A stretch of DNA of 32,851 bases from Spirochaetales bacterium (GCA_027306915.1 DAHUYW010000044.1:1-32851), one strand, 5' to 3'. Positions 16,108-26,175 are shown, numbered from the stretch's first letter. Made by a program: numbers and translations. The notes: generated by a model from the letters alone, not told the origin.

Positions 16108-16132
16108 TAGAGTCCGGAGAAGGGGTGCTACG

Positions 16133-16597
16133 GTGAAACGATCGACAAGCTCGAGCGAGAACGGGAGCGCCGAGGGGCGGATCGCGGTCGCCTTCGAGGA
16201 CCTGAGCCAGCGCAGCACGAGACCGCGCAAGATCATCGCGGAGAAGCTCAAAGGCATGGCTCGCAGCGGCAGAAGCTTCACCGCCGACGATCTCTGGAAG
16301 GAGGTCCGCGCTGAGAGCGCCGGCATCGGCCGCGCGACGGTCTTTCGCTCCATCGAGCAGCTGGTAGGCATGGAGCTGGTCGCCCGCATCGATTTCCCCG
16401 ACGGCAAGCACCGCTACTTCGTGTGCGGCGACAGCAATCACCATCATCACCTTGCCTGCACGCGCTGCCATCGCATCGTCAAGTTCGAGTACTGCCTTCC
16501 GCCGGAGGTGATCTCCGCGATCGGGAAGCAGGAGCACTTTGCGATCGAGGCTCATTCCCTCACGCTCTTCGGAATCTGCGAGGCCTGCAAGGGATAG
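16133..16597 (+). CDS. zur: Fur-family transcriptional regulator, probable zinc uptake repressor
   Basis: 154 residues. A winged-helix DNA-binding domain (about 20-92, recognition helix near GIGRATVFRSIEQL) is followed by the Fur dimerisation domain. The structural zinc site has both CxxC pairs (C109/C112 and C149/C152). The HHHHL motif at 103-107, H93 and H135/H141 supply regulatory metal sites. GTG 16133 has AAGGGG seven bases upstream; the frame is open further 5' but that would overlap the permease gene. Fur, Zur, Mur and PerR cannot be separated by motifs alone; position at the end of the znuCBB operon and matching operators at znuA and znuC support Zur. Its own transcription would then be autoregulated by zinc. 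Confidence 0.85.
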   Translation: MKRSTSSSENGSAEGRIAVAFEDLSQRSTRPRKIIAEKLKGMARSGRSFTADDLWKEVRAESAGIGRATVFRSIEQLVGMELVARIDFPDGKHRYFVCGDSNHHHHLACTRCHRIVKFEYCLPPEVISAIGKQEHFAIEAHSLTLFGICEACKG

Positions 16598-16604
16598 GTG
16601 AAAC

Positions 16605-16623
16605 GCGCCCGCCCGCGGGGCGC
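16605..16623. terminator. Possible weak terminator after zur
   Basis: GCGCCC (16605-16610) and GGGCGC (16618-16623) form a six-pair stem with a seven-base loop, in the 81-base gap between the convergent zur and lipoprotein genes. No T tract follows, so this is tentative. Confidence 0.3.
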
Positions 16624-16678
16624 TGCCGCCGTGGCGGACCAACGCAGCGGCCGGCTGCGGCCTGTTCCTCCGGGAAGG

Positions 16679-18583
16679 CTACTTCCAATGCTGGGGGACG
16701 AGGGTCACCAGATCCCCGGCGTGCACCCCGGCGACGCGGTAGACCGCCGCATCCAACCTCTTCGCAGTGTCAAGAAAGATCTCCGGCTGCTCCTGCATCA
16801 TCCGCTTGAGCGCCGGCGTCTGCGAGGGAAAGCGATTCTCGACGTAACCCACGGCCCACCCGCTGTAGCGGGCGTCGACCGCCTGTAGCGGTTGCTGCAT
16901 CAGGTAGGCCTGAAACTCGTTGATCACCAGATAGCTGTCCTCGGTGTTGTAATCCTGCGAGCCCAGAAAGAGCCGCCAGAACTCCCTCTCCTCGGGATTG
17001 AGGCGATCCCAGAGGGTGTGGACCTCCGCGCGGTATTCGGGATGGGTGAAGTAGATCCCGTGAAAGGCCTCGTGCGTGAGGAGGAGGTAGCGAAGGAGGT
17101 ACCACGAGCTTTGCGCCACGGAGATGAGCGCTCCCTTCCCAGGCTCCCATCGGCCCCCCACCTGCTTGATGACGCCGTTTTGCGAGAGGAGGTCTCTCAG
17201 GCGACGCTCTTCGGGCCTGAGTGTAAAGTGCTCATCCTGCGCCGTCTGATAGAATCTCGCGATGTCCTGCGGCCGGTAGTCGTGCGCATTCCAGCCGTGA
17301 AGCCCCCTCACCTCCGCGCGGGTCATGAGCCGCCCGGCGAAGCCCCTCTTCTCGATGAAGTAGGCGAAACGGCTCAGGTAGTCGCCCTGGATGTCGTAGC
17401 TGCGGAAATCGAAGACCAGCACGTCGGGAACCAGGCTCCACGAGAAGAGCTCGAAGTCTCGGGTGCGCCAGTCGGCCGGATCGTAGGTGAGAATCGTCCC
17501 GAGGTCGGCGGGGATGGGCGCTCCGGAAGCCAACTTGTCCGGGGAGAAGGGATTGACCTCGAGCTTGATCACGCGGAAGGAAGGATCGCTTGAATCGACC
17601 CGCAGCGATTCGGGAGAGAAGCGGCAGCTCGCGCTGTACACATAGACCGCGTGCTCCCCGGGACCGGGCGTAAGGAGATAGGAGCGCTCCTCCTTTCCGC
17701 GCGCGAAGGTGAGCTCGACCCGCCCGCCGGCGGCAGCACCCAAGGCGCCCCCATTCGCGCTCGCCGCCCCGGCGGTCGTGGCAGCCGGTGGGGCGCCGGC
17801 TGCCGCCGCCTCGCCGGCTGCCGCTGCGGCCCCGCTCGGATTCCGGTCGGCGCTTCCGCCAAAGGCGTAGGTGAGCACCACCTGCACCTGGCTCGCGTGC
17901 TGCTCGCCGAGAATCTCGCGGGTCACCGGCGCGAAGGTGAAGCTCTCGACCGTTGTCGCGGTCTTCGCGGCAGCGGCGGCCGAACCGCCTCCTGCGGCGC
18001 TCTCAGGGCTGCCGCCGCGGGCCGTCGCTGCCCCCGCCGGGCCTCCCGTCACCGCATAGCCGAACCCCGGGCGAAGGCTGACGAGCTTTGGACCAAGCGC
18101 GACGCCCGGCCCGAGAGAAGCGATTCCGGCGGCTTCGAGCCTGAGGCCGGACCGGCTGCCCGGTCCCACCACGCGAAAGCCGGTGATCGCCGCCCCGGCG
18201 GGAACGGGCACCATGAGCTCGACCTCGCTTTCCCCGTCGCTTACGACCGGAAGCTCGGCGCGCACGACGCGCTCGGCGCCTCCTGAGCTCTCTCGACCGT
18301 AGACGTCGACGGAGAGGTCCGGTTCGCCGACCGCAAACCGGAGAAAGAGCGCCATCCCTGCGCGATCGATCGCTACGGCTCGGGCGAGGGAGAAGAGAGG
18401 CGTTCCCTCGGCATCTCCCTCCTTCGGCGGACCCACGTAGAGGGCGAGCCTCGCACCGTCGACGGTGAAGGGAAAGGCCGCTACCGGCCGGGCACAGCCC
18501 GCGAGGGCGGTTACGATGACGAGGGTCAGCCCGAGGAGCGGGCGGAATCCAGCGCGCCAAGATCGCCTGAATGCGGCGGGCAA
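16679..18583 (-). CDS. Putative HExxH zinc metallopeptidase lipoprotein, Zur-linked
   Basis: 634 residues from TTG 18583. The lipoprotein signal ends at LAGC (C30). Two regions predicted mainly as beta strand follow, separated by Ala/Gly-rich linkers (codon runs near 17.71-17.85 kb and 17.93-18.05 kb). The C-terminal third is helical and carries HEAFH (H504, E505, H508; DNA 17060-17074) and, about 50 residues later, NEFQAY (E556), a possible third ligand of a gluzincin-like site. I do not recognise the family. Upstream ATGs at 18631 and 18790 extend the frame, but the operator/-35/-10 set at 18615-18661 would start transcription near 18608, downstream of both. No start has a good ribosome site. 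The Zur-type operator suggests expression under zinc shortage, perhaps to release or recycle zinc; this is inference. Confidence 0.68.
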   Translation of the reverse strand: MPAAFRRSWRAGFRPLLGLTLVIVTALAGCARPVAAFPFTVDGARLALYVGPPKEGDAEGTPLFSLARAVAIDRAGMALFLRFAVGEPDLSVDVYGRESSGGAERVVRAELPVVSDGESEVELMVPVPAGAAITGFRVVGPGSRSGLRLEAAGIASLGPGVALGPKLVSLRPGFGYAVTGGPAGAATARGGSPESAAGGGSAAAAAKTATTVESFTFAPVTREILGEQHASQVQVVLTYAFGGSADRNPSGAAAAAGEAAAAGAPPAATTAGAASANGGALGAAAGGRVELTFARGKEERSYLLTPGPGEHAVYVYSASCRFSPESLRVDSSDPSFRVIKLEVNPFSPDKLASGAPIPADLGTILTYDPADWRTRDFELFSWSLVPDVLVFDFRSYDIQGDYLSRFAYFIEKRGFAGRLMTRAEVRGLHGWNAHDYRPQDIARFYQTAQDEHFTLRPEERRLRDLLSQNGVIKQVGGRWEPGKGALISVAQSSWYLLRYLLLTHEAFHGIYFTHPEYRAEVHTLWDRLNPEEREFWRLFLGSQDYNTEDSYLVINEFQAYLMQQPLQAVDARYSGWAVGYVENRFPSQTPALKRMMQEQPEIFLDTAKRLDAAVYRVAGVHAGDLVTLVPQHWK

Positions 18584-18614
18584 GCTCGGTCGTCTCGGGT
18601 GAAGAAATCGAAGG

Positions 18615-18643
18615 ATGATGTGCAGCCTCATGGTTTGTGCCAA
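18615..18643 (-). promoter_or_regulatory. Promoter of the HExxH lipoprotein gene
   Basis: Minus-strand TTGGCA (18643-18638) and CATCAT (18620-18615) with a 17-base spacer; start near 18608. The -35 box abuts the operator at 18643-18661 as in znuA and znuC. Confidence 0.45.
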
Positions 18644-18661
18644 CTGAGACACGGTATCATT
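18643..18661 (-). promoter_or_regulatory. Fifth Zur-type operator, upstream of the HExxH lipoprotein gene
   Basis: On the minus strand AATGATA-CCGTG-TCTCAGT, followed by TTGGCAC just as the znuA and znuC distal operators are followed by TTGACAC. No second copy is visible about 52 bases downstream, so this promoter carries a single site. Confidence 0.62.
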
Positions 18662-18782
18662 TCTGACAGAGTTGATCAAGCGAGGGTGTGTCACGCCTTC
18701 AAAGTAGTTGGTCGACACGCTTGTTCTCCGCAGACTCAGATCAAGCCGGACTATGCATGCGGGAAGCAAGAAAATCGGCCAC

Positions 18783-19570
18783 TCACGCATTGTCCGCCCG
18801 CAAGCTCCCGTCTGAGAATACGCGTCCCCCGTCCCACAAGGGAGGCATCCCCATCATTCGAGGAAACCTCGGATCTGTCGCCGTAATCCGATTCAACGTC
18901 CTCCGTACGTCGCCAAGATTGGCGTCTGGAAGCCTACACCAGGAATGGATCCACTCAAGCACGGGGAGAGCACAAAAGGCTCGACTATTATCAAGACCGA
19001 GTGTCGTCCAGCGGGAGTCCTTCCGGGGTATCTCAGGTCGGATAGCTAGCTCCCGGTCCCATAAGCGTGCATGGTGAGCGCAAACGTTTCGGAGGTAGGT
19101 CAGGAAATGAAGCCAGGATCGCAAGACCGGATGGGGAAGACCAAGCCCCTCCGCGATCCGCCTTCGAGGCTCCGGACGCAGGCCATTGTAGAGAGTGGAA
19201 AGAGAGCCGAGGCTCATGACCTCAACCGTACGAGATCGGACGAGTAGTGGGCGAAAGCGCCCCAGCCATGGCTCATGGCATATACGAAGCGCGTCCTCAA
19301 GGAGATCTCGACCGGAGCGAGAGCGGCAAAGAAGCCGTTACGGAGCTCCTCGTCGAGTTGATACAGCTCAACAATCCCATCAAAGGTGCTTCCTTTCGCG
19401 AACCTGTCGCGCTCGGGCTGAAACGGCATGAAATAGGTGCTGATGCGATAGTAGCTTACCCTCGAGAGAAACTCTTCAGCTTCTCGGGATTGTGCAACAC
19501 GCAATCCACGCTGTCTCAAAAGGTCGAGCTGCTCGCGGTAGCTCAGGGCCGGTTTGTCGTAGGGTCTCAT
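18783..19570 (-). pseudogene. Broken Abi_2 (AbiD/AbiF-type) HEPN abortive-infection gene
   Basis: Two fragments make up one Abi_2 protein. The 5' piece (ATG 19570, about 115 residues) has the family opening SYREQLDLLRQRGL, SRVSYYRISTYFMPF and the VELYQLDEELR helix. The 3' piece (from about 19221) begins EVMSLGSLSTLY and holds the HEPN RNase motif RNVCAHH (RxxxxH) and the usual MGMPPLW end. They lie in different frames and join at HYSSDLVR/EVMSLG, where intact relatives of about 300 residues have 50-60 further residues. I read this as an internal deletion that also shifted the frame. The gene lies downstream of a type I restriction locus and immediately after a small-RNA-like terminator hairpin, the arrangement known for AbiF toxins. 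Confidence 0.8.
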
Positions 19571-19587
19571 GGGTGAGGGCCTCTAGC

Positions 19588-19645
19588 AAAAAAAAACCTG
19601 CCAGGGTTGCGCATGCCCGAGGGCAGAGGCGTGGCAGGTCTGTTA
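19588..19645 (-). ncRNA. Probable abiF-associated small RNA (antitoxin-type) with terminator
   Basis: Minus-strand transcript of about 58 bases predicted from promoter to T tract. The arms ACCTGCCA (19639-19632) and TGGCAGGT (19603-19596) enclose an inner hairpin TGCC-CTCG-GGCA (19625-19614), and the outer stem is followed by nine T (19596-19588), a strong Rho-independent terminator. It ends 17 bases before the abi start codon. Rfam describes an abiF RNA motif upstream of Abi genes, and AbiF toxins are reported to be paired with such RNAs; placement and shape fit, but I could not compare with the covariance model. A simple terminator for the restriction operon is the alternative, although the promoter immediately upstream argues for an independent RNA. 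Confidence 0.6.
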
Positions 19646-19650
19646 ACCGA

Positions 19651-19679
19651 AGAATACCACCTTTCTTCGCGCCTGGCAA
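19651..19679 (-). promoter_or_regulatory. Promoter of the small RNA upstream of abi
   Basis: Minus-strand TTGCCA (19679-19674) and TATTCT (19656-19651) with a 17-base spacer, transcription start near 19644. The same stretch can also fold as CGAAGAA...TTCTTCG, so a longer RNA starting further upstream is possible. Confidence 0.5.
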
Positions 19680-19827
19680 GGTTTCTCGCACGCTCTCCGA
19701 AAGTGCTGTGACTGCCCCTTCCCACCGCGAAGCAGCCAATCCGTCTCACGCTCCGTCATCGAGGCAATCCCCGTCGGCCCGCGCAACGCAAACTCGCCTC
19801 AATCTCCCCGTACCTCGGATTCCGTCG

Positions 19828-20160
19828 TCAGTTGGAAGCGCAGTCTCTTGTGGACGGGTCCCCGTGCATGCCATCGATCTTCCGCCAGCCCGGAAGGTGT
19901 GCACTCATGAGAGCGTCGAAAAGGCGACCGTGCTTTTGCAGACGCAGATGCAGTAGCTCGTGAACGATGACATAGTCCTGGAAACGTCGATCTCGATCGA
20001 CGAGATCGCTCGCAAGCGTGACCGTTCCCGCACTGGAGCATGACCCCCATTTTCGCCGCATTTCCTGAATCCGAATTGCCCTGGGGTTCACGCGCAGTTT
20101 GACCGCCCACGCCAGCGTGCGGCGGCGAAGCTCCTGAGCAGGGTAAAGCGACATCCTCAT
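19828..20160 (-). CDS. YgjP-like (DUF45) metallopeptidase-domain protein
   Basis: 110 residues, matching the C-terminal core of YgjP/DUF45 proteins: [15 protein letters not shown], then the zinc site [15 protein letters not shown] (H67, E68, H71, and third ligand H77). The N-terminal half of the usual 220-residue YgjP is absent, but such short forms are common beside type I restriction genes. It starts seven bases after the hsdR stop, so it should be co-transcribed and possibly coupled. The ATG at 20160 or 20154 may be used. Its role with restriction systems is not established. The spacer to the abi gene (19571-19827) holds the small RNA described separately and otherwise nothing I recognise. 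Confidence 0.8.
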   Translation of the reverse strand: MRMSLYPAQELRRRTLAWAVKLRVNPRAIRIQEMRRKWGSCSSAGTVTLASDLVDRDRRFQDYVIVHELLHLRLQKHGRLFDALMSAHLPGWRKIDGMHGDPSTRDCASN

Positions 20161-20166
20161 GGCTGG

Positions 20167-23097
20167 CTATCCATTCATCAGCGTGGTGAAGATCAGGTCA
20201 ACGATACGGGATCGTTCCTCTTGCACCAGCCCAAGCAAGGGACGATAGAGACTTGATCGGAGCCGGCGCTGCTCGTCCGCGTTGACGGCGGCATTTGGAA
20301 ATCGCTTCAAGAGGCCCTCCACCTCGCGAGCAATCTCCATGGGAGCGATCTTCGCGGCCTCAAGAGCAGCATCGCTGCGAAGGCGCCAGAACACGGCAAA
20401 AGCCTCCGTCGAAAGACCGCTCTCTGCGGCGGACTTCATTGCCACCTCCCGCTCGTCGGCGAGCGCGGCGAGAAGATCCATTGCGGCGAGACCGGTCGTC
20501 CTTCGCTCCTCGAGATCCTTCAGGATCCGGTCGGCCCTCTCCTTGAGCGGTTGGAGGATTGGCGCCTCGCTCGGATTGTCGTCGATCTCCTTCTGGAGAC
20601 CGCGCACCAGGTTGAACACCTTCCCCTCACTAGACCCCTCCTCGGAGCGTAGTGATTCAAAAGTCTTCACGTCGAAGGTAACGCTTTTCGTAAGGCGCCC
20701 GAGACCGGTCTGCGTCGCATTCTCCTCGATGAGACGCCGGGTCTTGTAGGCAAGGTCCGCGACGAAGCCGACCTTCTCGGCATATGCATTCCGAACCGCC
20801 GCGTAGAGCTGGGCCAATCGCTTGAAGGTCGTTATGTAATCCCGTAGCTCGGGAGAGGGCGAGAGAATCTCCCACAGGTTTTCGATATCCTTGTAGGCCT
20901 CGAAAAAGACCTTCCGCGCCTCCGGGGCAAGGAAGCGACCGTACACGACCCGCTCGAGCCGTTCGTCCTGCTCGCCGCCTTCACCCGCGTCGAGATAGTC
21001 GCTCGCAGCCTTCCTGATCCTCTGTTTGAAGTCCGCAAGCAGGAGGTCTATGTCCTCGATCACGCCGCTTACGTCCGAAGAGTCGAAGGCGAGCGCCTTC
21101 TTGAGCTCCCGGAGGACGCCGACGAAGTCGACGACCAGACCCACCCGCTTCCGGATACCGCGCTCATCAACGTAGGGCCGGTTCACGCGCGCGATGGCCT
21201 GCAAGAGGACGTGGTCGCGCATCGGCTTGTCGAGATACATGCAGTAGAGAAGCGGCGCGTCGTAGCCGGTCAGGAGCTTGTCCGTGATGATGAGGATCTT
21301 CGGCTCCCTGTCCGCTCTCTTGAAGAGCGTACGCGCGTCCTCCTCCTGCTGGGCGGTGAGCTGAAGCTCGGCGACCAGCGGGCGATCGACCACGTCGGCT
21401 GTATTCTCCGTGTAGATGGCCTCGCACCACTCGGGAGGAAGAAGCTTGTCGAGCGCTTTCTTGTACTTCGCGCAGGCCTCACGGTTGACCGCTACAAGGA
21501 AAGCCTTGTAGCCGAGCGGCAGGACGCTCTCCTTGAAGTGATTCGCCACGTAGGCGGCAACCTTCTCCACCCGGTCGTCGGCGGAAAGGAAGGTTCGCAG
21601 TCCCACCGCACGGTCGAGGACCTTGTTGAGCTCATCGATATCGGTGACCCCCTCCGACCCGGCAAGCTCGAAGAACTCCTTGTCAAGCCGCTCCGACGGC
21701 ACCGTCATCCCGCTCGGCGCCATCATGTGCTTGATCGGAACAGTGGTCTCGTCCTCGATCGACTCGGCGATCGAGTACTTGTCGAGATAGCCGTGCTCGT
21801 CCTCCGCCCCGAAGATCTTGAAGGTGCTCTCGCCCTCGGCGGTCCGCGCTATCGGCGTCCCGGTAAACCCGATGATGGTCGACTCGGGAACGGCCGCCAT
21901 GAGGTAGGTCCCGAGGTCTTTCGCCACGGAACGGTGCGCCTCATCGATGAAGACGTAGACGTTATCGCGGCTGCAGCTGTCCTTGCGGATCTCCTCGAAC
22001 TTGTGAATCATCGAAAGGATCAGCCCGCGAAAGTCGCCGTCGAGGAGCACCTGCAGCTCGGGCTTATTGTTCGCCCGCCTCGTGGCGATGTCCTCGTTCT
22101 GCATTTCGCCGAGAAGGCGCTCCACCCAACCTTTGAGCTGCCCCTCAAGCTCGATTCGGTCGACAACGACCATCACGGTGGCATTGTTGAAACGCTCCTT
22201 GTCACGCAGGATCAGGCGGGCCGCCGTGAGGAGCGTGAAGGTCTTGCCCGAGCCCTGGGTGTGCCAAATCAGACCGCGCTTCTTCACAGGGTCCGCGCAA
22301 CGCTCGATGATTCTGTCGACCGCGCGTTGCTGGTGCTGGCGCAGGACCGACTTCCGCGTTTCGCCGTCCTGGACGTAGAAAAGAATCCAGCGCTGGAGCG
22401 TCCGCAAGAAATCGGTGGGCTCAAAGAAGGACTGCACGGCAAAGCGGTAGCTCTCCTCGGGACTCTGCTTCCAGCGCGCCATGTCGCGTCGGGTCGCATT
22501 CCAGGTGACACCGTACCAGTAATCGAGGAGGTGCGTCACGTTGAAGAGCTGTGGAGCCCCCACGAGCTCCGGGGTCTCGAGCTCGTAGCGGCGGAGCTGC
22601 TTGACCGCCCGCTCGAGCGCGTCGCCGTCTTTCGGGTTCTTATGCTCGACGATGCAGGCGGGAATGCCGTTGACGATGAACATCACGTCGGCCCGATTCC
22701 CCTTGCGAGCCGGGGGCTTGAGCGTCCATTCCCAGCTTACCTGGAAGAGGTTCGTCGAGGCCTCCTCGAAATCGATCACCTTGACGCGGCGCTGGCGCTT
22801 CTCGGCCTCGTCGTACCACTGCCGCTCGCCCCGCATCCAGGCAAGCATCTCACGGTTGCCCTCGATGGACGGCGAGATGGCATCGAGGCGCTCGATCACC
22901 GAGTGGATGCCGTCAGCGCCCAGCCATGGATTGAAGGCGGCGAGCTTGGCGGCGAGATCATCGCGAAAGAGCATTCCCCCACCGCCGCGCTTCCCTCTCG
23001 CGGTCTCGGGGGTAACCGCCGTCCAGCCGATTTCGGCGGCGTGCTTCACCATCGGAAACTGCACCGTCCCCGCTTCGCTGATCTTGAGGTCACTCAT
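20167..23097 (-). CDS. hsdR: Type I restriction enzyme R subunit (HsdR)
   Basis: 976 residues, full length. The N-terminal nuclease has D137, E151-H-K153 and the downstream QxxxY (Q167, Y171), the PD-(D/E)xK arrangement of type I enzymes. The SF2 motor has Walker A TQGSGKT (280-286), DEAH (385-388) and TGTP (412-415), followed by the second RecA lobe ([19 protein letters not shown]). The helical C-terminus binds the methylase core. It translocates and cleaves DNA lacking HsdMS methylation. The ATG at 23097 overlaps the hsdS stop (ATGA), so translation is coupled in the order hsdM-hsdS-hsdR. All catalytic residues are intact. Confidence 0.95.
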   Translation of the reverse strand: MSDLKISEAGTVQFPMVKHAAEIGWTAVTPETARGKRGGGGMLFRDDLAAKLAAFNPWLGADGIHSVIERLDAISPSIEGNREMLAWMRGERQWYDEAEKRQRRVKVIDFEEASTNLFQVSWEWTLKPPARKGNRADVMFIVNGIPACIVEHKNPKDGDALERAVKQLRRYELETPELVGAPQLFNVTHLLDYWYGVTWNATRRDMARWKQSPEESYRFAVQSFFEPTDFLRTLQRWILFYVQDGETRKSVLRQHQQRAVDRIIERCADPVKKRGLIWHTQGSGKTFTLLTAARLILRDKERFNNATVMVVVDRIELEGQLKGWVERLLGEMQNEDIATRRANNKPELQVLLDGDFRGLILSMIHKFEEIRKDSCSRDNVYVFIDEAHRSVAKDLGTYLMAAVPESTIIGFTGTPIARTAEGESTFKIFGAEDEHGYLDKYSIAESIEDETTVPIKHMMAPSGMTVPSERLDKEFFELAGSEGVTDIDELNKVLDRAVGLRTFLSADDRVEKVAAYVANHFKESVLPLGYKAFLVAVNREACAKYKKALDKLLPPEWCEAIYTENTADVVDRPLVAELQLTAQQEEDARTLFKRADREPKILIITDKLLTGYDAPLLYCMYLDKPMRDHVLLQAIARVNRPYVDERGIRKRVGLVVDFVGVLRELKKALAFDSSDVSGVIEDIDLLLADFKQRIRKAASDYLDAGEGGEQDERLERVVYGRFLAPEARKVFFEAYKDIENLWEILSPSPELRDYITTFKRLAQLYAAVRNAYAEKVGFVADLAYKTRRLIEENATQTGLGRLTKSVTFDVKTFESLRSEEGSSEGKVFNLVRGLQKEIDDNPSEAPILQPLKERADRILKDLEERRTTGLAAMDLLAALADEREVAMKSAAESGLSTEAFAVFWRLRSDAALEAAKIAPMEIAREVEGLLKRFPNAAVNADEQRRLRSSLYRPLLGLVQEERSRIVDLIFTTLMNG

Positions 23098-24371
23098 TTC
23101 GTGACCTTCTTCGATATCCGCGGCGTCTCCAGCGCCGAAAGGTCGAGATCCGAGACGCGTATCTCGCCGGTCATGAGCTTGTGAAGAAGCGCCTTGAAAA
23201 GCTCCTCCAGCACCGTCCGCTTGCGCCTGTGCAGATCGATCTTGCGATCGATGACGTCGAGGATGGAGATCATTCCGTGTTGTTCATCGAGAGACGGTTT
23301 CGCGATTGGCAACTCACGTAGGTACCCTAGATTAAGGTGGGACAAGTGCCCCAACGAGCCGATACCACGAAGATGCTCGTAGTTCCCAAGGAAGTAGTGC
23401 CACAAGAAAACCGGATCCATCTCTGCTAACGGCTGTATCGCGGCCGCGTTCTGACTTGTCGCTGCGGCGATTTCCAGAAGCGAGACCTGTCCGCGAGTTT
23501 TCCCCTGCCCGTACATCGCCATGAACACCGTCCCCGGCGGATAAATCTTCAGACCGTAGTCGGCGATGGCTTGACGCGACACGTTGGTGTTGGCCGCGAC
23601 TATTCGGTTGTTGACGATATCTGCGGTCTTGATGAAAGGAACATCGCCCTCGTAGTAGTCCTTACGAGTCGTAGATGGCGTTGTTCCTGTGCTCAACGAA
23701 CAAATGTCACCGAGTCTCGTAACCTGCCACCCCTCGGGAACAACGCCAATCTCCGTCTCCTTCTGCGGCTCGCCACGCAGCCCACGCGTGAACAGCTCGC
23801 GCATGGCGGCGCGCTTGAGCTGGAGAGCGGTGTGCTCCAAATCCAGTTCGAGCTGAATCCGCTCACGAACACAATCGAGCACCCGGGCGATCGTCACCTG
23901 TTCGTTGGGGGGGGGAAGAACTACGGGAATGCGATCGATTTTCGATCGGTTCAGCGTGTTGCCTTTGACCTGACGATCCTGATGGTCGGTATAGTCGACT
24001 TGGGATAGAAAATACCCCAGGTAGCGCTGATCAACGCCGTACCGGGGAATGATCGAGATGATTGCTTCATTGTGACATGCATCAACACCTAGAGTCGCCA
24101 CACGGCCAATGGTCAGCTTATAGCTCATAAGAAGTGTGCCAGCTGGCACGAGCTTTTCATGAAAGATACTCCTTAACGCGCGCGGCGTGATGGCTTCAGC
24201 AGTGGCAGTAATAACCCCGTACTCTTCCATGTCCGCAATTGAAACCCAAGGAACGCTCTCTCTGGATCCGCCCCAGTAAGCGACACTTGCTCGCGGCGGA
24301 GTACGTCCAGTTGAATACTGTGCTACGTTCGCGAACGGCTCAACAGTCCAGCCTGCAGGTAGATTGGTCAT
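23094..24371 (-). CDS. hsdS: Type I restriction enzyme specificity subunit (HsdS) with a C9 tract
   Basis: 425 residues with two target-recognition domains, each starting with a GW signature ([14 protein letters not shown] near residue 4 and [14 protein letters not shown] near 211). Each ends in a coiled-coil spacer (about 155-200 and 360-400). The end of the first domain reads [11 protein letters not shown], where the three prolines are encoded by nine consecutive C. Slippage there would truncate the protein after the first recognition domain and spacer, as in phase-variable HsdS of Neisseria. As sequenced the frame is intact. ATG 24371 overlaps the hsdM stop; its stop overlaps the hsdR start. 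The recognised DNA sequence cannot be predicted from sequence alone. Confidence 0.93.
   Translation of the reverse strand: MTNLPAGWTVEPFANVAQYSTGRTPPRASVAYWGGSRESVPWVSIADMEEYGVITATAEAITPRALRSIFHEKLVPAGTLLMSYKLTIGRVATLGVDACHNEAIISIIPRYGVDQRYLGYFLSQVDYTDHQDRQVKGNTLNRSKIDRIPVVLPPPNEQVTIARVLDCVRERIQLELDLEHTALQLKRAAMRELFTRGLRGEPQKETEIGVVPEGWQVTRLGDICSLSTGTTPSTTRKDYYEGDVPFIKTADIVNNRIVAANTNVSRQAIADYGLKIYPPGTVFMAMYGQGKTRGQVSLLEIAAATSQNAAAIQPLAEMDPVFLWHYFLGNYEHLRGIGSLGHLSHLNLGYLRELPIAKPSLDEQHGMISILDVIDRKIDLHRRKRTVLEELFKALLHKLMTGEIRVSDLDLSALETPRISKKVTK
23907..23915. repeat. Nine-base G/C homopolymer within hsdS
   Basis: Nine G on the plus strand, nine C in the hsdS coding sense, the longest G/C run I found in the window. 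It falls at the junction of the first recognition domain and central spacer, a place where slippage would switch specificity. Confidence 0.85.
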
Positions 24372-26101
24372 TTCCCCAGCTCTTCAAGGAGGCGATACAA
24401 GCCTCTGTTGACCGCAGTCGCTTTTTCATCGAGATCCCTAAGTTCACTGATCAGATCAGGCAATGGACGATGGTCGGCCTCATCCGCTTGCCCCACCCAC
24501 CTGCTCGGGCTCAAGTTGTAGTCGGCCTCGGCGGCCTGCTCCCGTGTGATTACCGCAAGCTCGCCTTCGACCGGCTCGCCCTTCAGGAACAGTGTCGCGA
24601 GCGGGCGAATCTCCTCCTCGGGGATGTAGTTCTTCGGCTTACCCTTCTTCACGCGGCGGCTCGCGTTGAGGAGCACGACCTTGTCCCTCCTCGCGGCAGG
24701 CTTCCGCTTGTTCAGCACGATGATCAGGCCGGCGGCGGTCGTGTTGTAGAAGAGGTTCTCCGGCAGAAGGATCACCCCGTCGATCAGATCCTGATCGACA
24801 AACCACTTGCGAATGTTCCGCTCTCTGTCCTCGTTCTTCGAGCCCGAGCCGCGGGTGACAGCCCCCGTATCCAGGACGACCGCGGCGCGGCCGCGCTCGT
24901 TCATGCAGGCGTAGGTGTGCTGCAGCCAGGCCCAATCACCCTTGCCGGTGGTGATTCCGCCGGCGGTGCGGAATCGATCGAAGGGATCGTCCGTGAACAC
25001 GTCCGGGGCGAAAGGCTGGTTCCACATCGGATTCGCGACGACGATGTCGTGGGTGCGGATCCTGCCTTCCGCAGTCCTGAACTTCGGGTTGATCATCGTA
25101 TCGCCGCGCGCCAGCTCGATTTGCATGTCGTGAATGATTCCGTTCATCTTCGCTACGGCGTAGCTCTCGGCCTGGAGCTCCTGTCCGGTGAGCCTCAAGG
25201 GAACGCGGCTCGTCGGGTCGAGCTCGCGCGCAACCAGCTGGAGCTTTACCAGAAGCCCTGCGGAGCCACAGGCATAGTCGTGGCACTCCTCGCCGGGCTT
25301 CGGGCGCATGATATTGGCCATGAGGAAACCCACCTCGGTCGGCGTGAAGAACTCCCCGGCGCTCTGTCCCGAGCCCTCGGCGAACTTCTTGAGGAGATAT
25401 TCGTAGGCTCGCCCGAGGAAGTCCGGCTGGACGTCGGCGAGGCCGAGGCGATAACGCGGTTCCGAGAAGGTCTCCACGACACCGCGGAGCTTCGCGGGGT
25501 TGATGTCGCGCTCGCCGTTGCGTTCGGCGGCGAAGTCGACTACGTCGATAACGCCCGAGAGCGAGGGATTGTGCTTCACGACTGCGCGCACGGCCTTCGT
25601 CAGGTGGTCGCCGATGTCCTTGGGCTTTTCCTTCGCCGGCCAGTTGAAGGGCTCCCGCCCGCTGACGGCCCCCCACCGCGCCTCCGGCGGCAGATAGAAC
25701 CTCAAGAGGGAGTGGTCGCCCTCGACGATCTCGAGGGATGTCTTCCGATCGCCAAACTCTTCAGTCAGACGATCGATCTCGTCGTCGAACACGTCCGAGA
25801 GGCGCTTCAGAAAAAGGAGCGGCAGCAGGTAGTCTTTGAACTTCGGGGCGTCCTTTTCGCCCCGGATCGAGCAGGCGGCATCCCAGAGCATCTGCTCCAT
25901 GGGCTTGGTGCTCGGGGCAGCCGCAGGCTTCCCGCGCCGCCGCCGGGTGACTCCCGCCGCCGCCAACTCCGGAGCTCGTGCTCCCTCGGACTCGTCGATC
26001 CTCGCTTCTCGCGCCAATGCCTCGATGACCTCGCGAGCAGCCTTCTGGGGGAGGTTCGTGCCCCCCTCCCAGCGGTTTACGGTAGCGAAGGAGACGCCCA
26101 A
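24368..26101 (-). CDS. hsdM: Type I restriction enzyme methylase subunit (HsdM) with N-terminal HTH
   Basis: 577 residues from TTG 26101. N6-adenine methylase motifs are FTP (252-254), D-YACGSAG (motif I, about 275-282) and NPMW (motif IV, 357-360); the helical HsdM N-domain (about 70-200) precedes them. It begins inside an XRE-type helix-turn-helix whose first helix ([23 protein letters not shown]) lies upstream in the same frame, so TTG 26101 cannot be the natural start. No ATG, GTG or TTG is available further upstream in that frame. The only good ATG (26211) is one base out of frame, with a seven-G tract between. One more G would give a complete protein of 614 residues. It is therefore either phase-off, or carries an assembly error or frameshift. 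Confidence 0.88.
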   Translation of the reverse strand: MGVSFATVNRWEGGTNLPQKAAREVIEALAREARIDESEGARAPELAAAGVTRRRRGKPAAAPSTKPMEQMLWDAACSIRGEKDAPKFKDYLLPLLFLKRLSDVFDDEIDRLTEEFGDRKTSLEIVEGDHSLLRFYLPPEARWGAVSGREPFNWPAKEKPKDIGDHLTKAVRAVVKHNPSLSGVIDVVDFAAERNGERDINPAKLRGVVETFSEPRYRLGLADVQPDFLGRAYEYLLKKFAEGSGQSAGEFFTPTEVGFLMANIMRPKPGEECHDYACGSAGLLVKLQLVARELDPTSRVPLRLTGQELQAESYAVAKMNGIIHDMQIELARGDTMINPKFRTAEGRIRTHDIVVANPMWNQPFAPDVFTDDPFDRFRTAGGITTGKGDWAWLQHTYACMNERGRAAVVLDTGAVTRGSGSKNEDRERNIRKWFVDQDLIDGVILLPENLFYNTTAAGLIIVLNKRKPAARRDKVVLLNASRRVKKGKPKNYIPEEEIRPLATLFLKGEPVEGELAVITREQAAEADYNLSPSRWVGQADEADHRPLPDLISELRDLDEKATAVNRGLYRLLEELGK

Positions 26102-26175
26102 CCGTTCGGCGAGGGCCTCCTGCGTCAGATCGAGCCTGCCGCGGATGGCCCTGAGCGTGTCGGAAGTGGCGGTAG

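Noticed and set aside
18584..18790. Longer N-terminus for the HExxH lipoprotein from ATG 18790 or 18631
   Set aside because: It would run through the operator and promoter; the lipoprotein signal is complete without it. This is not excluded if transcription starts further upstream.
21211..23184. Very long plus-strand open frame opposite hsdR
   Set aside because: It lies wholly antisense to an intact hsdR with all catalytic motifs; its product is charged low-complexity sequence without recognisable domains, typical of GC-rich antisense frames.
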